Source of the DNA: Opitutia bacterium
Lineage (GTDB): Bacteria; Verrucomicrobiota; Verrucomicrobiia; Opitutales; Seribacteraceae
Assembly: GCA_018695085.1 (NCBI GenBank)
Contig: JABHOU010000339.1
Location: forward strand, 1 to 5,099
DNA: 5,099 nucleotides
Reading direction: 5' to 3'
Of the stretch, positions 1-5,099 are shown one piece after another. The position numbers and the translations under genes were made by a program. The notes beneath the pieces are model-generated. The model saw nothing but the letters and a program-made list of their open reading frames with translations, did no database searches and was not told where the DNA came from. Each line of letters opens with the position of its first letter. The stretch's first letter is position 1.

Positions 1-531
1 CGAGCACTCACTGCACTAGCCGAAATTGCCCGTAAGGACAGTGAAGACGATGAAGCCATCGATGCCCTCGAGCGACTAGTGAATCTTTATCCCGAGAGCC
101 ATTACTGTGAAAAAGCTTACTATGACCTCGCCGTCATCCATGAGGACATGGTCGCAGGTGCCGATTACGACCAAGGGGCGACCCTCAAGGCACTCAATTT
201 TTACGAAGATTGTTTAATCCTTCATGAAACTCCCCCTCCAAAGTCGCGTCACGAAAACAACGAGGAGTTTGCCGCAAGATTAGCCACTGCCAAGGAAAGA
301 TTGGTCAAAGCTGAAGAAGGACGGCAGCGAATGCGGGAAGTACTTTCGGCGAGCAAACTTCGCGTTGGTCGATTCGTCGAGAAAAACGGGAGGTTTTTCA
401 TTATGCGCTGGAAAGAGCTAGGGGCTCGTCCTGCACTTCAATTTTATGGAGAAGCGATTACGGTTGCTCCCGAATCGGAATCAGCTCGTGAAGCCAAAGC
501 TCGGATTGCTGACTTGCGCGGCAAGGAATGA
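1..531 (+). CDS. bamD: BamD-like outer-membrane assembly lipoprotein, C-terminal part (5' end outside window)
   Basis: The frame is open from the first base and ends at TGA 529-531, giving 176 visible residues; the start and any lipoprotein signal lie upstream. A GTG at 79 is in frame but falls inside a TPR helix, so it is not taken as the start. The visible part is helical and TPR-like. One unit covers roughly residues 3-34 (ALERLVNLYPES). A second covers about 38-80 (AYYDLAVIHEDM). A final helix pair is near 124-172, with VGRFVEKNGRF and AITVAPESESAREAKARIADL. The VGRF...A...F...YP-like pattern with closing helix matches the C-terminal half of BamD/YfiO proteins, which sit on the inner face of the outer membrane and work with BamA in inserting beta-barrel proteins. 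The next gene is LptE-like and overlaps by 4 bases, which supports an envelope role. A generic TPR lipoprotein cannot be excluded because the N-terminus is missing. Confidence 0.68.
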   Translation, partial: RALTALAEIARKDSEDDEAIDALERLVNLYPESHYCEKAYYDLAVIHEDMVAGADYDQGATLKALNFYEDCLILHETPPPKSRHENNEEFAARLATAKERLVKAEEGRQRMREVLSASKLRVGRFVEKNGRFFIMRWKELGARPALQFYGEAITVAPESESAREAKARIADLRGKE

Positions 532-1100
532 GCCACACCCGTCAAGCAAACGGGTCTAGCTATCGTTGGGCATCTTCTACGTCCCCTTATTTTCGTTTTT
601 CCGGCATAATCTTCTTTCTCTTTTGCTTTGTGCTCGGAGGTTGCCGGTATGCTCTTGGTCCTGCCGGAGAACTTTCGTTTGATCGTCTATATGTGCGTGT
701 CGTTCAGAATGATTCACTCGCACCACAGGCCGGAGCTCTACTGTCACGTGCTCTTCGCGAGGAAATCCTTCGCGAAGGACGGGCTCGGATTGTGAATTCT
801 CAGGAAGATGCGGATGCTATTTTAACGGTTCGCCTTATTGACTATGATCAAATTCCCGAAGCTTATCGCTCCGACGATACTGTGCTCGCCGCTAGTTTTC
901 GATTGAGACTTTTTGCCCTTGCCCACTTAAACTCGTCACCAAGTGGGAAATCCCTATTGAAGGAAACTCTCTTTAACTCCAATGCGTCCACCATAACGTC
1001 AAGCGTGACCGAGACACCCGTTTCTCGGCAACCTTTGATGACATCCTCTCGATCCCTTGCCCGAAAAATTGCCGCTTTCGCAAACCGAACGGAATGGTGA
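528..1100 (+). CDS. lptE: LptE-like LPS-assembly lipoprotein
   Basis: A complete 190-residue protein. A hydrophobic segment at residues 25-36 (GIIFFLFCFVLG) leads to a lipobox LGGC, with Cys39 as the expected lipidated residue. After the signal comes YALGP, then FDRLYVRVVQNDSLAPQAGALLSRALREEI (described here in parts: beta strand 53-60, helix 64-82) and a DADAILTVRLIDYD strand at 94-107. The tail has QPL...SLARKIA...W at 168-190. This order matches the LptE family, which plugs the LptD barrel and helps place lipopolysaccharide in the outer membrane. LptD itself is not in the window. The ATG overlaps the upstream stop as ATGA (528-531). An AAGGA run at 523-527 touches the start codon, too close for a standard Shine-Dalgarno site, so coupling to the upstream gene is likely. 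The 22-residue polar stretch before the hydrophobic core is long for a signal peptide, but no other start codon is in frame before it. The family match rests on pattern, as LptE sequences diverge strongly. Confidence 0.72.
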   Translation: MSHTRQANGSSYRWASSTSPYFRFSGIIFFLFCFVLGGCRYALGPAGELSFDRLYVRVVQNDSLAPQAGALLSRALREEILREGRARIVNSQEDADAILTVRLIDYDQIPEAYRSDDTVLAASFRLRLFALAHLNSSPSGKSLLKETLFNSNASTITSSVTETPVSRQPLMTSSRSLARKIAAFANRTEW

Positions 1101-1792
1101 CCATTGACCTTGATACTTTCTTCGGGGACACTCGCCCTCGAATTCTAGCTCCTTCAATCTTAGCCGGAGACCATGCCGACTTAGCTGGCTCGCTTGCCGA
1201 AATCGAACATGACGGCCGCCGCTGGATCCACTTGGACGTGATGGACGGACACTTTGTTCCCAACGTCACGTTCGGACCCCAGACAGTGGCGGACTTGCGT
1301 CGCCGAACGGAAATTTTTCTAGATGTCCATTTAATGATGGAATGCCCCCATCAATTTTTGGATGCCTTTGCCGAGGCTGGAGCAAATCTTATCAGCATAC
1401 ACATCGAACCCGACTACGATCATGCAAAAGCTCTCTCTCGGATTCGTGCTCTAGGCAAGCGATCAGGCATTGTCATCAATCCTGATACACGCCCCGAAAA
1501 AGTCTTTCCCTATCTTGATGAGGTGGATCTTGTTCTTTGCATGACCGTGCAACCCGGCTTCGGGGGGCAAGCCTTTATGCCGGAAGTTCTCGACAAGGTC
1601 GGGATTTTCCATGAGCTTCGCGAAAAGGAAGGACATCGTTATTTAATCGAAGTTGACGGTGGAGTAACTCCTGAACACCTGCCACTTTGCACCAAGGCGG
1701 GAGTGGATGTCTTTGTGGCGGGGACAGCCTACTACAAGGCCGATTCGGCAACCCGTACAGCTTTCGCCAAACTGGCGGGCGAGACCGCCTAG
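1094..1792 (+). CDS. rpe: Ribulose-phosphate 3-epimerase
   Basis: A complete 232-residue TIM-barrel enzyme that interconverts D-ribulose 5-phosphate and D-xylulose 5-phosphate in the pentose phosphate pathway, in the cytoplasm. Family motifs appear in order: APSILAGDHADL at 19-30, HLDVMDGHFVPNVTFGP at 46-62, DVHLMMECP at 77-85, NPDT at 129-132, PGFGGQAF at 154-161, EVDGGV at 186-191 and AGTAYY at 209-214. By family knowledge His46, Asp48, His79 and Asp188 bind the catalytic metal, and Asp48 and Asp188 act as the acid/base pair; all are present. Small variations are Gln153 where many members have Asn (VNPGFGG), Pro106 where HxEA is usual, and Thr211 in place of the usual Ser. None removes a catalytic residue. 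The ATG at 1094 overlaps the lptE stop by 7 bases; a GTG at 1097 would give a 4-base overlap and is a possible alternative start. Its place behind two envelope genes suggests operon sharing rather than shared function. Confidence 0.97.
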   Translation: MVTIDLDTFFGDTRPRILAPSILAGDHADLAGSLAEIEHDGRRWIHLDVMDGHFVPNVTFGPQTVADLRRRTEIFLDVHLMMECPHQFLDAFAEAGANLISIHIEPDYDHAKALSRIRALGKRSGIVINPDTRPEKVFPYLDEVDLVLCMTVQPGFGGQAFMPEVLDKVGIFHELREKEGHRYLIEVDGGVTPEHLPLCTKAGVDVFVAGTAYYKADSATRTAFAKLAGETA

Positions 1793-1800
1793 TCTCTTTT
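1781..1800 (+). terminator. Putative intrinsic terminator at the end of the bamD-lptE-rpe operon
   Basis: GAGAC (1781-1785), a six-base loop, and GTCTC (1792-1796) form a short stem followed at once by four T (1797-1800). The arrangement resembles a factor-independent terminator but the stem is only 5 bp. It overlaps the last codons of rpe and ends in the stop codon region of the convergent gene. A second stem, GGCGG (1774-1778) with CCGCC (1785-1789), shares bases with it, so only one can form at a time. On the minus strand there is no T run after the stem, so it would serve the plus strand only. Confidence 0.4.
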
Positions 1801-3997
1801 ACAGCATAGGTGCAATTACCAGCGCCACAACGGTCATTAACTTGAGCAGAATATTGAGGGAGGGTCCCGAGGTGTCCTTGAGAGGATCTCCAACTGTATC
1901 GCCAACTACCGCAGCTTTGTGGGCTTCGGAACCCTTTACCAGTTTTTCTCCGCCGACTTCGTAGCCTTCCTCGATCATTTTCTTGGCGTTGTCCCAAGCA
2001 CCTCCTGCATTCGATTGAAAGAGGGCCAAGAGTACTCCCGATACGGTTACCCCGGCAAGGAGTCCACCGAGCATCGTCGCTCCGCCAAGAAAACCAACAG
2101 CTACGGGTGTCATGACGGCAATCATGCCGGGAGCCACCATTTCACGAATTGCGGCCTGTGTTGAGATCGATACGCATTCCCCGTATTCTGCTTCATCTAT
2201 GGCTTTATCGAATACACTTTTGTCCTCCTTATTCCAATCCTCTGAGTCTACACCTTCGTTTCGTTTCATGACTTCCAAAGCTTTCTTTAGCGCGGGAATA
2301 TCTCGGAACTGGCGACGCACCTCATGGATCATCGACATGGCAGCCCTTCCCACGGCATTCATTGCCAAAGCACTAAAGAGAAAGGGCAGCATGGCTCCGA
2401 CAAAGAGACCAGCCATGACTTCGGGTTTGGTAATGTCTATTGCAGCTAATTTTTCCACATGAGTTTGGTTATAAGATGCCGTAAAAGCGGCAAAGAGCGC
2501 CAGTGCGGTTAGTGCCGCGGACCCTATTGCAAAGCCCTTGCCTATTGCTGCCGTTGTATTGCCGACGGCATCTAACTTGTCCGTCCGTTGGCGCACTTCG
2601 GAAGGCAGCTCTGACATTTCGGCAATTCCACCTGCATTATCGGAAATTGGCCCGTAAGCATCTACGGCGAGCTGAATCCCTGTGTTCGAAAGCATCCCTA
2701 CAGCGGCAATCGCAATTCCATAAAGACCCGCCAATTCGTATGCTCCGAGGATGGACGCGGCTATTACGAGGATAGGGAAAGTGGTGGAGATCATCCCAAC
2801 TCCTAGGCCAGCAATTATAGTAGTGGCTGAACCCGTAACAGATTGTTCTACAATAGATTTTACGGGCTTCTTTCCGGTCCCCGTGTAGTGTTCAGTAATC
2901 AAGCCGATGGCCAACCCAGCAGACAAACCAATGATTGTTGCCCAGAATACTCCCATTGCGGTATACTCTATACCGTTAAGTTGCCAAGTCTCAGGAAGGA
3001 GTTTGTTAATTACATAATAGGAAGCCAAAACCATTACGGCAGATGAACCAAATTCTCCTACATTGAGAGCACGCTGCGGATCTCCGCCCTCCCGCACCTT
3101 AACGAAGAAAGTGCCGAGAATGGATGTTCCAATCCCAATCGCCCCCAACACGAGTGGTAACACTACGGGCGAGAGTCCTCCAAGAAAGTCTTGGAAGTCG
3201 GGAGAGGCTGCTACGAAGGCGGCGCCAAGTACCATCGTAGCTATGATTGAACCGACATAGGACTCAAACAAGTCAGCGCCCATCCCCGCAACGTCTCCTA
3301 CGTTGTCACCCACATTGTCTGCAATAGTGGCGGGATTGAGAGGATGATCTTCAGGAATTCCGGCTTCCACCTTCCCCACCAAGTCTGCACCAACATCAGC
3401 TGCCTTCGTATAAATTCCTCCGCCCACGCGTGCGAACAAAGCAATGGAAGAAGCCCCGAAGGAAAACCCCGTGATTACCGCAAGAGTTTTGGTAAGGGCA
3501 TCCCCTCCCTCAAAGGCATTGAAATGCGTACCGAAGTAGGCAAAGAGTCCACCTAGACCAAGAATCCCCAATCCAACCACTCCAAGACCCATCACGGCAC
3601 CACCGGAAAAGGCTATTTCAAGAGCTTTGCCCAGACTTTCTCGAGCAGCGTTTGTCGTCCTCACATTGGCCTTTGTGGCTACACGCATTCCTAAAAAGCC
3701 AGCCAATGCGGAACACAGAGCTCCGACAACAAAGGAAACAGCCACCAATGGATCCGAGCCTTCATTTTCGGATCCACTCCAAGCCAAAAGTGCAGCCACA
3801 CATACGACGAATATTGCTAATACGCGGTACTCTGCTTTAAGAAAAGCCATGGCTCCCTCTTGAATCGCCTTGGCTATGTTCTTCATACGTTCTGTTCCCG
3901 CATCTGCGGCACTAACCTGTGAGGTTTTCCAAAATGTAAAAAGAAGTGCGACGACACCAGCCGCCGGAACACCATATATCAATTCCTGTAAGTTCAT
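1799..3997 (-). CDS. hppA: Membrane-integral pyrophosphatase, K+-dependent, ion-pumping
   Basis: A complete 732-residue polytopic protein, in the usual range of the family. It hydrolyses cytoplasmic pyrophosphate and pumps Na+ and/or H+ across the inner membrane as a homodimer. Hydrophobic segments are spread over the whole length, consistent with the family's 16 membrane helices. Substrate and Mg2+ site residues are in place: Arg190 in RVGGG, Asp201/Asp205/Lys209/Glu211 in DVGADLVGKVE, Glu216, and Asp227/Asp231/Asp235 in IADNVGDNVGD. Further sites are Asp446 and Asp453 (DAYGPISDNAGG), Asn663/Asp669 (SNAGGAWDN), and Asp700/Asp704/Lys707/Asp708 (GDTVGDPLKD). GNTTAAIGKG at 479-488 has Ala483 and Gly486 where K+-independent enzymes have Lys and Thr, so K+ dependence is expected. 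Glu245 (ADLFES), with Gly249 four residues on, matches Na+-pumping and dual Na+/H+ members, not the plant H+ type. A charged loop at 565-607 is about 26 residues longer than in the mung bean enzyme as remembered. No Shine-Dalgarno site precedes the ATG; the leader reads TATACAAAA. It converges with rpe (6 bases apart) and diverges from the MORN-repeat gene. Confidence 0.98.
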   Translation of the reverse strand: MNLQELIYGVPAAGVVALLFTFWKTSQVSAADAGTERMKNIAKAIQEGAMAFLKAEYRVLAIFVVCVAALLAWSGSENEGSDPLVAVSFVVGALCSALAGFLGMRVATKANVRTTNAARESLGKALEIAFSGGAVMGLGVVGLGILGLGGLFAYFGTHFNAFEGGDALTKTLAVITGFSFGASSIALFARVGGGIYTKAADVGADLVGKVEAGIPEDHPLNPATIADNVGDNVGDVAGMGADLFESYVGSIIATMVLGAAFVAASPDFQDFLGGLSPVVLPLVLGAIGIGTSILGTFFVKVREGGDPQRALNVGEFGSSAVMVLASYYVINKLLPETWQLNGIEYTAMGVFWATIIGLSAGLAIGLITEHYTGTGKKPVKSIVEQSVTGSATTIIAGLGVGMISTTFPILVIAASILGAYELAGLYGIAIAAVGMLSNTGIQLAVDAYGPISDNAGGIAEMSELPSEVRQRTDKLDAVGNTTAAIGKGFAIGSAALTALALFAAFTASYNQTHVEKLAAIDITKPEVMAGLFVGAMLPFLFSALAMNAVGRAAMSMIHEVRRQFRDIPALKKALEVMKRNEGVDSEDWNKEDKSVFDKAIDEAEYGECVSISTQAAIREMVAPGMIAVMTPVAVGFLGGATMLGGLLAGVTVSGVLLALFQSNAGGAWDNAKKMIEEGYEVGGEKLVKGSEAHKAAVVGDTVGDPLKDTSGPSLNILLKLMTVVALVIAPML

Positions 3998-4030
3998 TTT
4001 TGTATAAAATTTGCTAAAGCCTTCATTGGT

Positions 4031-4063
4031 GATTGCTTTTGATCGTTTTTGATCGTTTTTGAT
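4031..4063. repeat. 10-base tandem repeat with helically phased T tracts
   Basis: The unit GATCGTTTTT occurs exactly at 4041-4050 and 4051-4060. An 8-of-10 match (GATTGCTTTT) precedes it at 4031-4040, and a partial GAT follows at 4061-4063. Runs of four to five T are thus spaced 10 bases apart, close to one helical turn. Read from hppA, this is A tracts about 35-65 bases upstream of the start codon. Such phasing is known to bend DNA; a role as an upstream promoter element or a protein-binding array is inference. Confidence 0.8.
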
Positions 4064-4106
4064 AGAAAGGCAACCAATAAACTAATTTTTTATCCACGAA
4101 AAATGG

Positions 4107-4118
4107 ACCAAGCTTGGT
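4107..4118. other. 12-base perfect palindrome ACCAAGCTTGGT
   Basis: ACCAAGCTTGGT reads identically on both strands and lies in the divergent intergenic region, about 110 bases from the hppA start and 155 from the MORN gene start. Symmetry of this length is compatible with a dimeric regulator's operator, but no family consensus is recognised and chance is possible. Confidence 0.35.
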
Positions 4119-4260
4119 AGGCAAGATGTGGTTTGGTTCTTTGCCTTAGTTTTGAGTGACTTATTCAGTAAGGTAACTGCCATAAGCAGAAATAAATCTT
4201 TAGGGCAATCCAAATGTAATAGATCTCTTATTCCGCCTTGCAAAGAAGATCCTTTTTACT

Positions 4261-4264
4261 AGGA
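4261..4264 (+). promoter_or_regulatory. Shine-Dalgarno AGGA for the MORN-repeat gene
   Basis: AGGA ends eight bases before the ATG at 4273, a workable spacing. The frame is open back to a TAG at 4201, but no other ATG, GTG or TTG start lies in between, so this site fixes the start. Confidence 0.6.
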
Positions 4265-4272
4265 TTAAAGTC

Positions 4273-5099
4273 ATGAACTCGCCCATCTTTAATATATTTT
4301 TCGTTTGTGCCAGCTTTTCTTTTACTTGCTGCACCAACACTTACGAGCACACTTCTCGTGGAATTGCAATTCCCCATGACCAAGCATCTCGTGGCGTTGC
4401 AATTCCAATAAATCAAGACGCTTTACAAATTAAAGCCGACGAGTATGACACTTTTTTTGAACGTCGATATGGTTTACTTTTTAAGACCTTTGCCGGCGAA
4501 CCCTTCTCCGGTCGAATCGTAACGATTGAAAATGAAAATGGCCGTGATTTTGTTGCGACTGACGAAACTTATAAAGCTGGGAAGCGCGACGGTCTGAGTG
4601 CACGTTGGTTTTCCGACGGACAAAAGATGTACGAGCGTCAATATCACGAAGGGAAATGGCACGGTCTCGTAACTCGATGGTGGCCTAATGGGCAAAAGAT
4701 GTATGTTCGAGCGTATACTAACGGTCAGCGACATGGCCAAGATGTCACCTGGAGGTCCGATGGAACTCAGATCGATCTTTCGATGCCCGTAACTCCTCCA
4801 CCTGTCCGCACAAGTTCTCCGCGTACTGAATTGGGCATTGTTACCGATACATCTATTTCCAGTGGGCCAACCGCACTTCCCGAGACCGAAACCACGATCG
4901 ATCCAGTTTCATCGCTCCCTCCCGTCGAGCCCTCTTCCGTCACCCCCGTTACTTCTGGAACTGCATTGGATACCTTGCCGGGTCTCCCTGCGAGTCCTGC
5001 AGGTTTAGATACCAGTTCACCTGCTACATCCGGTTTTCCGGAACTGTCGCCAGTTCCAACGTCGGATCCTCTTCCGCTTACCGGAACCCCAACCTTTCC
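4273..5099 (+). CDS. Secreted or lipid-anchored MORN_2 (YwqK-type) repeat protein, 3' end outside window
   Basis: An open frame without stops runs from ATG 4273 to the window end: 275 residues, C-terminus missing. Residues 4-18 are hydrophobic and end in TCC (Cys19, Cys20), suggesting a lipoprotein or secretory signal. The n-region has no Lys or Arg and the lipobox is poor (FTCC or SFTC). Next is an 11-residue tandem duplication at 27-48 (SRGIAIP and SRGVAIP). A linker with GEPFSGRIV (75-83), a common opening of this repeat family, leads into MORN_2 units at about 100-123, 124-147 and 148-170. Each has the pattern YxxGKxxGxxxxWxxxGQKxYxRx, with the last one degenerate. From 171 on the chain is rich in Pro, Ser and Thr and looks disordered, like a cell-wall or periplasmic spacer. 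MORN_2 repeats are often annotated as YwqK antitoxin, but no toxin gene is seen here and the likely export argues against it. The molecular function is unknown. It is transcribed divergently from hppA. Confidence 0.85.
   Translation, partial: MNSPIFNIFFVCASFSFTCCTNTYEHTSRGIAIPHDQASRGVAIPINQDALQIKADEYDTFFERRYGLLFKTFAGEPFSGRIVTIENENGRDFVATDETYKAGKRDGLSARWFSDGQKMYERQYHEGKWHGLVTRWWPNGQKMYVRAYTNGQRHGQDVTWRSDGTQIDLSMPVTPPPVRTSSPRTELGIVTDTSISSGPTALPETETTIDPVSSLPPVEPSSVTPVTSGTALDTLPGLPASPAGLDTSSPATSGFPELSPVPTSDPLPLTGTPTF
4351..4416 (+). repeat. 33-base in-frame tandem duplication in the MORN-repeat gene
   Basis: Two adjacent 33-base units (4351-4383 and 4384-4416) encode TSRGIAIPHDQ and ASRGVAIPINQ. 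Seven of eleven residues are identical. The first copy contains a 14-base perfect palindrome, GGAATTGCAATTCC at 4360-4373; the second copy has diverged in its left half. The duplication keeps the frame and lies just after the predicted signal peptide. Confidence 0.8.

Larger units (their letters stand above)
3998..4272. promoter_or_regulatory. Divergent intergenic region between hppA and the MORN-repeat gene
   Basis: This 275-base AT-rich stretch has no credible coding frame and must carry the start signals of both flanking genes. It holds a 10-base tandem repeat near the hppA side, a 12-base palindrome at 4107-4118 and several A or T tracts. No convincing -35/-10 pair was found for either gene. 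A TATACA (minus strand, 4006 down to 4001) resembles a -10 box but lies only four bases from the hppA ATG, so it would give a leaderless message. A weak CCTTA/TAAGG pairing (4144-4148 with 4169-4173) has a long loop and is probably chance. Confidence 0.5.

Noticed and set aside
79..81. GTG at 79 as a real start of the first gene
   Set aside because: The frame is open and TPR-like from base 1, so the gene extends beyond the window.
1575..1997. Minus-strand open frame of 140 codons across the rpe/hppA junction
   Set aside because: It overlaps two well-supported genes, has an Arg/Pro/Ser-rich composition typical of an out-of-frame reading, and shows no motif.
1917..3863. Several plus-strand open frames of 60-116 codons inside hppA
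   Set aside because: All are antisense to a fully conserved 732-residue protein and carry no recognisable domain.
4120..4145. GGCAA/TTGCC inverted repeat in the intergenic region
   Set aside because: The stem is only 5 bp with a 16-base loop and no T run follows; likely chance.
4228..4740. Two minus-strand open frames (62 and 88 codons) in the MORN-repeat region
   Set aside because: They lie opposite the plus-strand frame, which has a Shine-Dalgarno site, a signal-like N-terminus and recognisable repeats; the minus frames show none of these.
4572..4782. YwqK-family antitoxin and hence a toxin-antitoxin module
   Set aside because: The name is inherited from repeat similarity only. No toxin-like gene is adjacent, and the apparent export signal and long disordered tail do not fit an antitoxin.

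Overview
The window reads as ordinary Gram-negative chromosome of moderate base composition. The gene content is a BamD-like lipoprotein, an LptE-like lipoprotein, rpe, a K+-dependent membrane pyrophosphatase and a MORN_2-repeat secreted protein. The LptE type, the bamD-lptE-rpe order and the long Glu-type pyrophosphatase suggest a verrucomicrobial relative, perhaps of the Opitutae. That placement is inferred from remembered family features and was not computed. No mobile elements, CRISPR arrays, tRNA or rRNA genes are visible.

Positions 1-1792 hold a tight plus-strand operon. It starts with the 3' part of a TPR protein resembling BamD (outer-membrane protein insertion). Next comes a short lipoprotein resembling LptE (LPS delivery to the outer membrane), then ribulose-phosphate 3-epimerase. 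The junctions overlap by 4 and 7 bases, so translation is probably coupled. The operon ends in a compact GC hairpin region followed by four T, only 6 bases from the stop codon of the convergent gene.

Positions 1799-3997 on the minus strand encode a complete 732-residue membrane-integral pyrophosphatase. It couples PPi hydrolysis to ion pumping. Diagnostic residues (Ala483 and Gly486 instead of Lys and Thr; Glu245 in ADLFES) point to a K+-dependent enzyme of the Na+-pumping or dual Na+/H+-pumping kind. It also carries an enlarged, charged cytoplasmic loop.

Positions 3998-4272 are a divergent, AT-rich intergenic region. It contains a 10-base tandem repeat that puts A/T tracts in helical phase, and a 12-base perfect palindrome. 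From 4273 to the window end, on the plus strand, runs the 5' part of a secreted or lipid-anchored protein. It has an 11-residue tandem duplication, about three MORN_2 (YwqK-type) repeats, and a Pro/Ser/Thr-rich tail that continues past the window.

No clearly new system is visible. The most notable items are the phased-tract repeat region between hppA and the MORN gene, the pyrophosphatase loop insertion with its ion-specificity residues, and the unusual architecture of the MORN-repeat protein.
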